Source: Lachnoclostridium sp. UBA3775 (GTDB taxonomy: Bacteria; Bacillota; Clostridia; Lachnospirales; Lachnospiraceae). Taken from it: a stretch of 12,514 nucleotides of DNA. Both the position numbers and the translations under genes were made by a program. The DNA lies in NCBI GenBank assembly GCA_002369525.1, contig DFFN01000111.1, positions 1 to 12,514 on the forward strand. Reading direction: 5' to 3'. The notes beneath the pieces are model-generated. The model saw nothing but the letters and a program-made list of their open reading frames with translations, was not told where the DNA came from and did not search any database. Of the stretch, positions 5,890 to 12,514 are shown one piece after another. Position 1 is the stretch's first letter. Every line of letters begins with the position of its first letter.

Positions 5890-6782
5890 AACAGATTTAT
5901 TAAAACCCCGGCGAAGAGGGAGAACGCGATCACATAGAGCCAGTATATGACGAAATGCCTGATTCCGAGCACTGCCTTCAAGGCGCCGAGGTTTGTGATC
6001 TTGGTTGCGGGCCCCGTTATCATGAACGCGGCCGCGCTGCCAAGGCTCATTCCTTCCGCAAGCCAGGTCTTAAGGATAGGGATCGTACCCCCGCCGCAGA
6101 CATAGAGCGGAACCCCGACAGTGGACGCCATCAGAACTCCCCACGCCTCATTCCCGCCGAACATTGCGGTCACCGCCTTCTCAGGCACATATCTCTGAAA
6201 CAGGGCAGACAGAAGGATGCCGAAAAGAAAATACAGGCCGGTAGCCCTGAAATTCCTGTACAGGTTCTTAAGGAACCTCTTGATAAGATTCGGATCGTTA
6301 TCCCTGCTTCCCGGTTCGTCAAAGCTTTCAAAGCTGAAAAATGATTTCTCCCTGTAAAAAAATTTAATAAGCACTCCCGCGGTGATGCCGCAAAGAAAAC
6401 AGGTGATTATCCTTACTGCAAGCACCTTCGGTCCCAAAGCCGCGCTGTATATGATCAGCTGGGGATTTAAAAGTATCGAACTCATCATGAACGATGCCAG
6501 CCACTCATCCCTTATCCCGCCTTTTGAAAACGACGCTGCTATCGGAATAGTCCCGTACATACACAGAGGTGATGCGACTCCGAGCATCGAAGCAATGATT
6601 ATGCCGCTTATGCTCCCGCCGTCCGTATCCATCTCACGCATCATGCTGTGGATCTTATCTTTGAAAAATACCGACACCGCCGAACCGATAAGCATTCCCA
6701 GAACCCAGTAAAAAAATATCTGGTGGAACTGTACCGAGAAATAGTACCATATATAAACAAATTCCCGTCTGACGATATCCAT
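5886..6782 (-). CDS. ArsP-like (DUF318/UPF0718) permease
   Basis: A 298-residue membrane protein of the predicted permease family PF03773 (ArsP_1), with about eight membrane segments. Two halves carry related signatures: SPLCMYGTIPIA (71-82) and VPLYVCGGGTIPIL (224-237). Each has a Cys before a G(T)IP motif, suggesting internal duplication. GPATKITNLGAL (257-268) is the other conserved block. A charged loop (about 143-175) separates the halves. Characterised relatives export trivalent organoarsenicals, but most members have no known substrate, so arsenic resistance should not be assumed. No arsR, arsC or other ars gene is nearby. The ATG is one base beyond the DUF362 stop, with GGGGA in that gene's 3' end as ribosome site. 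Its stop overlaps the RHH gene's end by 4 bases. Confidence 0.82.
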   Translation of the reverse strand: MDIVRREFVYIWYYFSVQFHQIFFYWVLGMLIGSAVSVFFKDKIHSMMREMDTDGGSISGIIIASMLGVASPLCMYGTIPIAASFSKGGIRDEWLASFMMSSILLNPQLIIYSAALGPKVLAVRIITCFLCGITAGVLIKFFYREKSFFSFESFDEPGSRDNDPNLIKRFLKNLYRNFRATGLYFLFGILLSALFQRYVPEKAVTAMFGGNEAWGVLMASTVGVPLYVCGGGTIPILKTWLAEGMSLGSAAAFMITGPATKITNLGALKAVLGIRHFVIYWLYVIAFSLFAGVLINLF

Positions 6783-6783
6783 T

Positions 6784-7896
6784 CTATTCCCCGTCTATAT
6801 TCTCAATCTCATAAGCCCTGTTGCCGAGGCCTATCTTTTCGGCATGGGCCAGGATGTGTATGCCGTTTTTGTCAAGTATGCGCTTCTGAAGCTTCTCTCC
6901 GTCCTCGGCCTTAAACACAAGGTCGACGCAGGCCTGGTCAAGCGCCACCGGGTCCGTCGACGCAAGTATTCCGATATCGTGCATATCAACTCCGGCAGGC
7001 TTCGATACGCAGTCGCAGTCTACGGACATATTGTTCATTACGCTGATATATATGATCTTTTTTCCGTGGTCCTCATAGTCGGAAACCGATTTTGCGGCCT
7101 CGGCCATGGACTCGAGAAATACGTTCTGGTTGGTCGTAAGCGCCGAAAAAGTGATCGAAGGCCGGGAATGCTTTCCGCCCGAATGTATCCTTACCTTTCC
7201 TTCGCGGGACGCAATGCCGATGGAAATATTCTTAAGCGCGCCGCCGAAGCCTCCCATCGGATGACCTTTGAAATGCGTGAGCACGATAACATAGTCATAA
7301 TCGGCGAAATTCTTTCCCACCCAGTTTTCCTTAAGATGCTCTCCGCCTTCTACAGGGATTTTTATATAGCCGTCCCTGTCCATGATATCGACATCGGCGA
7401 TCTCGGTAAAGCCGTGATCCTTTGCTACCTGCATATGCATTTGCGTATCGGCCCTTTTTGAGCCCGAATAGGCGGTGTTGCACTCGATTATCGTTCCGTC
7501 CACGCTCTGAACGAGGTCCTTTATCAGCGCAGGGTCAAGATAATTCGGATTGCCGGCCTCACCGGTCGAAAGCTTGATCGCAACCTTTCCCGCAGGCGAG
7601 GCATTAAGCGCCTGATATATTTTCATAAGTCCCTCGGGGCTTATGTCCCTCGTCATATATACAACCGAAGACGCTCCCGCTTCCCTGTTTTCCTCCTTCA
7701 TGGTCTTAACATCATAAAACTCATGCTTTTCCGTGTCATAATGCATGTGGATCTTATAGGCAATGAACAAAGCGGTGAGAACAAGCACAAGCGCGATCAG
7801 AATTTTAAGCAAAATATGCTTCTTTTTCCGGGGTGCTTTTTCTTTGTTTATTTCTTCCGGTTTTATTTCAGGGTTGTTTCCGTTATTCTCTGCCAT
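6784..7896 (-). CDS. Membrane-anchored DUF362 protein without ferredoxin domain
   Basis: A 370-residue protein. A lysine-rich cytoplasmic start (18-27) and one hydrophobic segment (28-46) predict an anchor with the rest outside the membrane. The body matches DUF362 (PF04015): KGHPMGGFGGALKN (210-223), GIASREGK (227-234), VDCDC (292-296), and DIGILASTDPVALDQA (307-322). Many DUF362 proteins also have two 4Fe-4S clusters between these blocks. Here that cluster segment is absent and replaced by a short HSGGKHSRP stretch (238-246). The biochemical activity of the family is not established. GGGAGGTAA precedes the ATG. The permease gene starts one base after its stop, so the two are probably one functional unit. 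Confidence 0.85.
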   Translation of the reverse strand: MAENNGNNPEIKPEEINKEKAPRKKKHILLKILIALVLVLTALFIAYKIHMHYDTEKHEFYDVKTMKEENREAGASSVVYMTRDISPEGLMKIYQALNASPAGKVAIKLSTGEAGNPNYLDPALIKDLVQSVDGTIIECNTAYSGSKRADTQMHMQVAKDHGFTEIADVDIMDRDGYIKIPVEGGEHLKENWVGKNFADYDYVIVLTHFKGHPMGGFGGALKNISIGIASREGKVRIHSGGKHSRPSITFSALTTNQNVFLESMAEAAKSVSDYEDHGKKIIYISVMNNMSVDCDCVSKPAGVDMHDIGILASTDPVALDQACVDLVFKAEDGEKLQKRILDKNGIHILAHAEKIGLGNRAYEIENIDGE

Positions 7897-7925
7897 AACT
7901 TACCTCCCGGCACTTGATTAAGCAG

Positions 7926-7955
7926 ATTATAGCATAAAACCGGAGCGGCGGACAA
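7926..7955 (-). promoter_or_regulatory. Extended -10 promoter of the DUF362-permease operon
   Basis: On the minus strand, TTGTCC (7950-7955), an 18-base spacer and a perfect TATAAT (7926-7931) with TGC immediately upstream. Transcription would start near 7919, about 20 bases before the start codon. Confidence 0.6.
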
Positions 7956-7983
7956 CATAAATCCCTTTAAAACTTTTTTAATA

Positions 7984-8013
7984 TTGCGGACTCTGCCGGG
8001 GCGGTGCTATAAT
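7984..8013 (+). promoter_or_regulatory. Extended -10 promoter of pgeF
   Basis: TTGCGG (7984-7989), an 18-base spacer and a perfect TATAAT (8008-8013) with TGC (8005-8007) just upstream. The -35 is weak. The leader would be about 22 bases. The promoter is divergent from that of DUF362, with about 30 bases between the two -35 boxes. Confidence 0.6.
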
Positions 8014-8042
8014 GATAAAAAATTTTACGGGCGGGAACATAC

Positions 8043-8930
8043 ATGGATTTTATAAAAGCCAATGACAACAATACAACAAGACTTAACAACGAAAACACGG
8101 TACCCTTCCTCTCCTTTCGGGCGCTTGATGAGACCGGACTTGTAAAGCACGGCTTTTCAACAAGACTCGGCGGAGTGAGCGTGGGCTTTTTATCGGCTCT
8201 GAATCTCGGCTTCGGACGAGGCGAAAGCGATGAAAACGTGCTGGAAAACCTGAGAAGGATAAGCGAAAGCATAGGCTTTGACCACAAAAGGCTTGTTACG
8301 ACAAACCAGACGCACACGACAAACATAAGGCTCGTCACCGAAAAGGATGCAGGCAAGGGCATTGTGATCCCGAGGGATTATTCAGACATCGACGGTCTGA
8401 TAACAAATGTCCCGGAGCTTCCTCTTATCACCTACTATGCGGACTGTGTGCCCCTGTATTTCCTTGACCCCGTAAAAAAAGCTATCGGTCTTTCCCACTC
8501 CGGCTGGAGAGGAACCGTCGGAAAGATCGGGGCAAAAACCGTGAAGCTCATGGGCGAAAACTTCGGCAGCATGCCCGAAGACATCATCGCCTGCATAGGA
8601 CCTTCCATCTGCGTAAACTGCTATGAAGTAAGCGAAGATGTTGCCGAAGAATTTATTAAAGCCTTTGATATCGGCAAAAAAGAGATCCCCGAATATAATC
8701 CGGGGACAAACAAAACAAATGTTATCCTTCATTATAAAAACGGCGGAAAATATCAGCTGAATCTCTGGGAGGCCTGCAGGCAGGGACTTACAGGAGCCGG
8801 CCTTATACCCGAAAACATACATGTGACCGACATCTGCACCTGCTGCAACAAGGAGCTTCTCTACTCCCACCGCGGCTTAAGCGGCAAACGCGGCAGCCTT
8901 GCGGCATTTTTGATGCTTAAAGATTTATAG
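8043..8930 (+). CDS. pgeF: PgeF/YfiH-family (laccase-domain) protein
   Basis: A 295-residue protein of the YfiH/LACC1 family (PF02578). HGFSTRLGGVS (36-46), TNQTHTTNI (87-95), YYADCVPLYF (131-140), LSHSGWRGTVGK (150-161), IGPSICVNCYEV (185-196) and ICTCCNKELLYSHR (264-277) are the family's conserved blocks. H91, C135 and H152 correspond to the zinc ligands. Members were called polyphenol oxidases. Later work assigns purine nucleoside phosphorylase/adenosine deaminase activity to some, and E. coli YfiH is a peptidoglycan editing factor that removes misincorporated L-Ser precursors. I cannot say which applies here. The ATG at 8043 follows a weak GGGCGGGA site. It is a single-gene transcript whose last 6 bases overlap the convergent propeller gene. 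Confidence 0.92.
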   Translation: MDFIKANDNNTTRLNNENTVPFLSFRALDETGLVKHGFSTRLGGVSVGFLSALNLGFGRGESDENVLENLRRISESIGFDHKRLVTTNQTHTTNIRLVTEKDAGKGIVIPRDYSDIDGLITNVPELPLITYYADCVPLYFLDPVKKAIGLSHSGWRGTVGKIGAKTVKLMGENFGSMPEDIIACIGPSICVNCYEVSEDVAEEFIKAFDIGKKEIPEYNPGTNKTNVILHYKNGGKYQLNLWEACRQGLTGAGLIPENIHVTDICTCCNKELLYSHRGLSGKRGSLAAFLMLKDL

Positions 8931-9905
8931 TTTCATGCAAAGCAGCCGGTCAAGCTTTTTTGTCAGCCTGTACAATGGCGAAAGCCTGAACGGTGCCGCA
9001 GCGGACTCAAAAAGAACATATAGCCTTCCCCGGCGCATGACGATCTGCTCCGACTGGGGCGGAAGCTTTAAAATCTTTACCGCCTTTCTTTTCAGAATCA
9101 CGGGACAGCCTGTCTGCTCATCTGTGACCGTATCATCAGGCTCCGGTTCATACAAACGAAGCCTCGACGGGAAGGGGCCTCTTGAGGCGGAAACAGCAAG
9201 ACAGAGCGTTCCCTTTCCTTCGCCGTCACCCTTCTTCCGATAAAATGCCATGCCCTGGGCGTATCTCGGCGCCTCCATGCAATAAGCCACCGCAAGCTCC
9301 GGCTTTGAAAGATCGACTTTGTAGGCATAAATCTTATCCGGGCCCTTCATGGAAAATTTTCCCACCCACAGAAGCTTACTGTAATAATGCACAAAGCTGG
9401 CCTGGGTCAGGGTATCATATTGCTTTTTATATTTGATGAATCTGACGGCGGAGAGCCCCGGGTTCTTTTTTTTGACCTTAAGCGCCCGTCTTATCTCGTC
9501 TCCCGAGATTCCGATGACGCTTTTTCCGTTTGAAACCCAGACATAGTCGTTGGTTCCGTCATAAGCCATGCCGCCGCAATGCGCATGGTTGTTAAGTATC
9601 ATCGTAAGTATATATTTTCCGTGTCTGTCGCATATGTAGATCACGGAATTTAAGATATGGGCGCCGTCATAGGACGCGATCAGTAAGTATTTTCCGAAAA
9701 AACATACGGACTGGGGCGTAAAAGCGGACCCAGTGCCGTATCGGTGCTTTTCGTCGCAGAAAGATACGGTCCCGGTAAGGCCCGGAATCGGAAGAGTCTT
9801 CGATCCTCTTATGTCCGGATAGGCCCTGAACACCTTTTTTATCTCTGCGTTTTCATAAACCGGACCGGGCTTTGTCACATATTTTTCCGAATAATAAAAT
9901 TTCAA
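8925..9905 (-). CDS. Unrecognised beta-propeller-like protein, TTG start
   Basis: A 326-residue protein with no signal peptide or membrane segment; I do not recognise the family. It contains repeated blade-like units: a hydrophobic strand pair ending near an aromatic, spaced 40-50 residues apart. Examples are SVCFFGKYLLIASYD (66-80), GGMAYDGTNDYVWVSNG (111-127), FVHYYSKLLWVGKF (171-184), GMAFYRKK then GTLCLAVSASRG (218-243), and QIVMRRGRLYVLFES (287-301). This resembles a five- or six-bladed propeller, and HAHCGGMAYD (107-116) may be a metal or ligand patch. The start is TTG, overlapping the upstream gene's TGA as TTGA, with GAGGGGG (9916-9922) ten bases upstream. It is therefore translationally coupled to the membrane HTH protein and probably works with it. 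The C-terminus is basic (LTKKLDRLLCMKL). The fold call is inference from sequence pattern only. Confidence 0.7.
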   Translation of the reverse strand: MKFYYSEKYVTKPGPVYENAEIKKVFRAYPDIRGSKTLPIPGLTGTVSFCDEKHRYGTGSAFTPQSVCFFGKYLLIASYDGAHILNSVIYICDRHGKYILTMILNNHAHCGGMAYDGTNDYVWVSNGKSVIGISGDEIRRALKVKKKNPGLSAVRFIKYKKQYDTLTQASFVHYYSKLLWVGKFSMKGPDKIYAYKVDLSKPELAVAYCMEAPRYAQGMAFYRKKGDGEGKGTLCLAVSASRGPFPSRLRLYEPEPDDTVTDEQTGCPVILKRKAVKILKLPPQSEQIVMRRGRLYVLFESAAAPFRLSPLYRLTKKLDRLLCMKL

Positions 9906-10510
9906 GCTTTAGCTTCCCCCTCTGCCATCCTGAGAAGATCCTTCTTGCTCTTTGCTCCTGTTTTAGAAAAAATGTCAGAAATGCGCTCTTTGACCTCGGC
10001 CTCGGGAACAGCGAGCTTTTCGCTTATCATCTCGCGTGTCTTACCCGAAAGATATTCCCTCAAAACGTCGGTCTCGGGTCCGGAAAGGGTTCCATCGCTT
10101 AAAAGCTTATTTAAAAATGCTTCGGTTTTCGTCCCGCTTTCCTTTTTTTCGGGCTTAAGCTCAGCCTTTGCCTTCTCCTTCGCCGCTTCTGCCAAAAGCC
10201 TGTTTGCGGCTCTTCTTTTGTTTACATAAACCGCTGCCAGCGTTCCGGCAAACAAAAGAACGCAGATCGCCACGCACACGACAAGAACAGCAAGCGGGAA
10301 TTCCTTTTTTTCCTCTCCGGTACTCTCACCGTCTTTAACTTCTGCATCCGCATCATAATCCCTGATATTTGCCGTCCTGATAAGCTCGCTGCGGCCCGCA
10401 TCGTTTTCCTGCCGTACGCACGCCGCGGCATGCCCCAAGAAACCCGTCATGACACACAGGACCATAAATGCAGTAAGGAAAAAGAAAGAAATTTTGCTGA
10501 AATGTTTCAT
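9902..10510 (-). CDS. Membrane protein with C-terminal LuxR-type helix-turn-helix
   Basis: A 202-residue protein. Residues 1-30 are a signal sequence with a long hydrophobic core. Cys31 after HAAA is a poor lipobox, so either signal-peptidase cleavage or lipidation is possible. Residues 31-70 are acidic and low complexity. Residues 72-96 are a membrane span ending in NKRR, placing the C-terminus inside. Residues 100-135 are an Ala/Lys/Glu-rich helical linker. Residues 141-196 match a LuxR/GerE HTH: LSGPETDVLREYLSGKTR, then EMISEKLAVPEAEVKERI with ISDIFSKTGAKSKKDLL. ATG at 10510 is preferred to 10519 because the GGA ribosome site overlaps the latter. It is the first gene of a two-gene operon with the propeller protein. 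A one-component membrane-bound regulator is likely; no target is known. Confidence 0.78.
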   Translation of the reverse strand: MKHFSKISFFFLTAFMVLCVMTGFLGHAAACVRQENDAGRSELIRTANIRDYDADAEVKDGESTGEEKKEFPLAVLVVCVAICVLLFAGTLAAVYVNKRRAANRLLAEAAKEKAKAELKPEKKESGTKTEAFLNKLLSDGTLSGPETDVLREYLSGKTREMISEKLAVPEAEVKERISDIFSKTGAKSKKDLLRMAEGEAKA

Positions 10511-10518
10511 ATGGATCA

Positions 10519-10524
10519 TCCTTT
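10519..10524 (-). promoter_or_regulatory. Ribosome binding site choosing the ATG at 10510
   Basis: AAAGGA on the minus strand ends at 10519, eight bases before the ATG at 10510. The earlier in-frame ATG (10519) overlaps this site and has no other one, so the protein most likely starts MKHFSK. Confidence 0.5.
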
Positions 10525-10555
10525 TTACGGTTGTGACATTTTGCGCTCTGATTAC

Positions 10556-10584
10556 ATTATAATAAACTCTCCGGTAAAATTCAA
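10556..10584 (-). promoter_or_regulatory. SigA promoter of the membrane HTH-propeller operon
   Basis: On the minus strand, TTGAAT (10579-10584), exactly 17 bases, then a perfect TATAAT (10556-10561). Transcription would begin near 10549, giving a leader of about 40 bases. The 101-base gap between the two genes holds no clear terminator for the upstream YgjP-like gene, so some read-through is possible. Confidence 0.68.
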
Positions 10585-10611
10585 CATTTATGCAGACAAT
10601 CCGCCGGACTC

Positions 10612-11163
10612 TTAACGCAGTCTTCTCATCAGTGCCGCGCCCTCTTCCTTAAGGAGTCTGCGGCGCAAAGTATAGTCGGGGCAATGCTTTTTTACCTCGG
10701 CCCAGAAAGCCTCCGAATGATTCATCTCGATACGGTGGCAAAGCTCGTGTATGACGACATATTCCCTGATATTTTCCGGCAGCATCATAAGAAGACAGTT
10801 GAAATTCAGATTGCCGGAAGAAGAACAGCTTCCCCATCTGGTACGCTGGTTTCGTATCGTGATCCTTCCGTAGCTTACGCCTATCTCACGCGCCCATTTT
10901 TCTGCCAAAGGCGGAAAATATGCAAGCGCCTGTTTTGCCAGATCTTTTATTTCATCTGCCGAAAAAGAAGGCGTCTTCTCGGCTGCGAGGTTCCTCTCGG
11001 ACATTTTTTCGAGATTCTTCGCGATCCATGCGGATTTTTGCCGGATAAATCCTTCGATCTCCGAAAGCGGCACATGGTAAGGAGCCTTGACCACAATGCT
11101 CAAGTCGGGCCTGATGCTTATCTGCACGGTTTTTCTTCTTGATCTGATTAATGTGTATTCCAA
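10612..11163 (-). CDS. YgjP/SprT-like zinc metallopeptidase (DUF45), TTG start
   Basis: A 183-residue protein of the YgjP-like metallopeptidase family (PF01863). IRNQRTRWGSCSSSGNLNFN (103-122) is the family signature. VIHELCHRIEMNHSEAFW (137-154) holds the zinc motif HExxH (H139, E140, H143) and a third likely ligand, H149. The N-terminal half gives the short strand-helix start RRKTVQISI (9-17) and APYHVP (27-32) usual for the family. Natural substrates are not known. The start is TTG at 11163: AAAGGCGG lies seven bases upstream, an in-frame TAA lies close upstream, and the next Met (residue 54) would remove conserved N-terminal residues. It is transcribed alone from the promoter at 11193-11220. 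Confidence 0.88.
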   Translation of the reverse strand: MEYTLIRSRRKTVQISIRPDLSIVVKAPYHVPLSEIEGFIRQKSAWIAKNLEKMSERNLAAEKTPSFSADEIKDLAKQALAYFPPLAEKWAREIGVSYGRITIRNQRTRWGSCSSSGNLNFNCLLMMLPENIREYVVIHELCHRIEMNHSEAFWAEVKKHCPDYTLRRRLLKEEGAALMRRLR

Positions 11164-11170
11164 TTTTCCG

Positions 11171-11178
11171 CCGCCTTT
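11171..11178 (-). promoter_or_regulatory. Ribosome binding site supporting the TTG start at 11163
   Basis: AAAGGCGG on the minus strand lies seven bases before the TTG codon. No ATG or GTG start lies between the upstream in-frame stop and the conserved N-terminus. Confidence 0.5.
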
Positions 11179-11192
11179 GCTTTAATAAGACA

Positions 11193-11220
11193 ATTGTAAC
11201 ATCTTTTGAGTATTTTTCAA
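11193..11220 (-). promoter_or_regulatory. Extended -10 promoter of the YgjP-like gene
   Basis: On the minus strand, TTGAAA (11215-11220), a 16-base spacer and TACAAT (11193-11198) with TGT immediately upstream. The start would be near 11186, giving a leader of about 22 bases. Confidence 0.58.
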
Positions 11221-11304
11221 GCAAAAACCTTAAATCATGGTTTCGCGCTTTTCGTACGCATCTCATTTCCCTCAAAAAAACATATAAAATACAATAATTT
11301 CCTA

Positions 11305-11333
11305 TTGAAATTTTCCACCTTTTATTGCATAAT
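11305..11333 (+). promoter_or_regulatory. Promoter of carB with palindrome at the -10
   Basis: TTGAAA (11305-11310), 17 bases, then CATAAT (11328-11333). The -10 is the left half of a perfect 12-bp palindrome CATAATATTATG (11328-11339). The leader is only about 24 bases, too short for a PyrR-type or other attenuator, so control would have to be at initiation. Confidence 0.6.
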
Positions 11334-11363
11334 ATTATGGAATAAAAATTGGAGGGTAATAAT

Positions 11364-12514
11364 ATGTCACAGAGAACAGATATCCACAAGATTCTCATCA
11401 TAGGTTCCGGTCCCATCATCATCGGTCAGGCCTGTGAATTCGACTATTCCGGAACTCAGGCGTGCAAAGCGCTCCGCAGTCTCGGCTATGAGATAGTTCT
11501 TGTTAATTCCAATCCGGCTACGATAATGACCGATCCGGAAATGGCAGATGTTACTTATATTGAGCCCCTGAACGTGACACGTCTTGAGCAGATAATCGCT
11601 AAGGAAAAACCTGATGCGCTTCTTCCCAATTTAGGTGGTCAGTCGGGGCTTAATCTTTGTGCCGAACTTTATAAGGAAGGCATACTTGATAAATACAATG
11701 TACAGGTAATCGGCGTTAAGCCCGATGCCATCGAACGAGGCGAGGACAGAATCGAGTTCAAGCACGCCATGAACAAGCTCGGGATCGAGATGGCAAAATC
11801 AGAGGTTGCCTACACCGTTGAGCAGGCCTTAGAGATTGCAGACGAGCTCGGATATCCCGTAGTTCTCCGTCCCGCATATACCATGGGCGGTGCCGGCGGC
11901 GGTCTCGTATATAATAAGGAAGAATTAAAGACAGTCTGTGCAAGAGGTCTTCAGGCTTCACTCGTAGGCCAGGTGCTCGTTGAAGAGTGCGTCATCGGCT
12001 GGGAAGAGCTTGAGCTCGAGGTTGTCAGGGACAAGGCCGGCAACATGATCACCGTCTGCTTCATCGAGAATGTAGATCCGATGGGCGTTCACACAGGCGA
12101 TTCCTTCTGTACCGCACCCATGCTTACGATCTCCGAGGATGTCCAGAAGAGACTGCAGGAGCAGGCATATAAGATCGTTGAGTCGATACAGGTCATCGGC
12201 GGTACAAACGTACAGTTCGCACACGATCCCAAGACCGACAGGATCATCGTAATCGAGATCAACCCCAGAACATCGCGTTCTTCGGCCCTTGCTTCAAAAG
12301 CAACAGGCTTCCCGATCGCACTTGTTTCCGCCAAGCTTGCCGCAGGACTTACCCTCGCCGATATCCCTTGCGGAAAATACGGTACACTTGATAAATATAA
12401 ACCCGACGGCGACTATGTCGTTGTTAAGTTTGCACGCTGGGCTTTCGAAAAATTCAAGGGCGTTGAGGATCATCTCGGCACCCAGATGAGAGCCGTAGGC
12501 GAAGTAATGAGCAT
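11364..12514 (+). CDS. carB: Carbamoyl-phosphate synthase large subunit, N-terminal part
   Basis: The first 383 residues of CarB, which with CarA makes carbamoyl phosphate from glutamine-derived ammonia, bicarbonate and two ATP for pyrimidine and arginine synthesis. The frame stays open to the window end. The protein starts MSQRTDIHKILIIGSGP. GQACEFDYSGTQACKALR and LVNSNPATIMTDPEMAD are the pre-ATP-grasp (biotin carboxylase-like) signatures. The first ATP-grasp domain follows, with RPAYTMGGAGGG, EVVRDK, ENVDPMGVHTGDS, GGTNVQFA and EINPRTSRSSALASKATGFP. This is the carboxyphosphate-forming half; the carbamate-kinase half and allosteric domain are outside. GGAGGG (11351-11356) precedes the ATG at 11364. 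No carA lies upstream; the gene directly upstream is divergent. Confidence 0.97.
   Translation, partial: MSQRTDIHKILIIGSGPIIIGQACEFDYSGTQACKALRSLGYEIVLVNSNPATIMTDPEMADVTYIEPLNVTRLEQIIAKEKPDALLPNLGGQSGLNLCAELYKEGILDKYNVQVIGVKPDAIERGEDRIEFKHAMNKLGIEMAKSEVAYTVEQALEIADELGYPVVLRPAYTMGGAGGGLVYNKEELKTVCARGLQASLVGQVLVEECVIGWEELELEVVRDKAGNMITVCFIENVDPMGVHTGDSFCTAPMLTISEDVQKRLQEQAYKIVESIQVIGGTNVQFAHDPKTDRIIVIEINPRTSRSSALASKATGFPIALVSAKLAAGLTLADIPCGKYGTLDKYKPDGDYVVVKFARWAFEKFKGVEDHLGTQMRAVGEVMS

Noticed and set aside
5886..6782. Arsenic resistance operon
   Set aside because: Only the permease resembles an ars protein; no arsR, arsC, arsM or arsB is nearby, so a specific arsenic role is not supported.
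6844..7461. 205-codon plus-strand open frame opposite the DUF362 gene
   Set aside because: The opposite strand holds the conserved DUF362 motifs; this frame has no ribosome site or family resemblance.
8382..8870. 162-codon minus-strand open frame opposite pgeF
   Set aside because: pgeF motifs are intact on the plus strand; this frame is a shadow produced by the same codon usage.
8938..8961. Possible plus-strand terminator for pgeF (AAAGC ... GCTTTTTT)
   Set aside because: The stem is only five pairs with a ten-base loop, and the same bases are Lys/Leu codons of the convergent propeller gene. Too weak to call.

Overview
The window looks like ordinary chromosome from a low-to-moderate GC Firmicute, most likely class Clostridia and probably Lachnospiraceae. 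That placement is inferred from purine-rich AGGAGG-type ribosome sites, SigA-like promoters, an SEC-C-tailed methionine aminopeptidase, an OGG1-type glycosylase, and an SPFH gene paired with a small ribbon-helix-helix gene. I see no insertion sequence, phage gene, CRISPR array or integrase. No gene-free stretch exceeds about 230 bases.

Layout. (1) 1-22 is the 5' end of a tRNA gene on the minus strand, with its promoter. (2) 185-1723 (+) is a polytopic O-antigen ligase/polymerase-like membrane protein. (3) 1665-4430 (-) is an operon in the order map (SEC-C methionine aminopeptidase), hypA (nickel chaperone), ogg (8-oxoguanine glycosylase) and trmB (tRNA m7G methyltransferase). It is transcribed from a promoter at 4513-4541, and its terminator lies inside the membrane-protein gene. 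(4) 4657-5889 (+) is a divergent two-gene operon, a membrane SPFH protein followed immediately by a ribbon-helix-helix protein. Its -10 box lies in a perfect 17-bp palindrome. (5) 5886-7896 (-) is a pair: a membrane-anchored DUF362 protein and an ArsP-like permease. Their terminator lies inside the RHH gene. (6) 8043-8930 (+) is pgeF, divergent from that pair. (7) 8925-10510 (-) is a translationally coupled pair: a single-span membrane protein with a cytoplasmic LuxR-type helix-turn-helix, then an unrecognised beta-propeller-like protein. (8) 10612-11163 (-) is a YgjP/SprT-like metallopeptidase. (9) 11364 onward (+) is carB, cut by the window edge.

The genes are packed tightly: three convergent pairs overlap in coding sequence, and two intrinsic terminators are embedded in the opposing gene. 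Three minus-strand genes (hypA, the propeller gene and the YgjP-like gene) begin with TTG. Most units are housekeeping: protein N-terminal processing, DNA repair, tRNA modification, pyrimidine/arginine precursor synthesis and cell-envelope quality control. The least explained parts are the membrane HTH/propeller pair, the SPFH/RHH pair with its palindrome, the DUF362/permease pair, and a hypA with no other nickel-enzyme gene in view.
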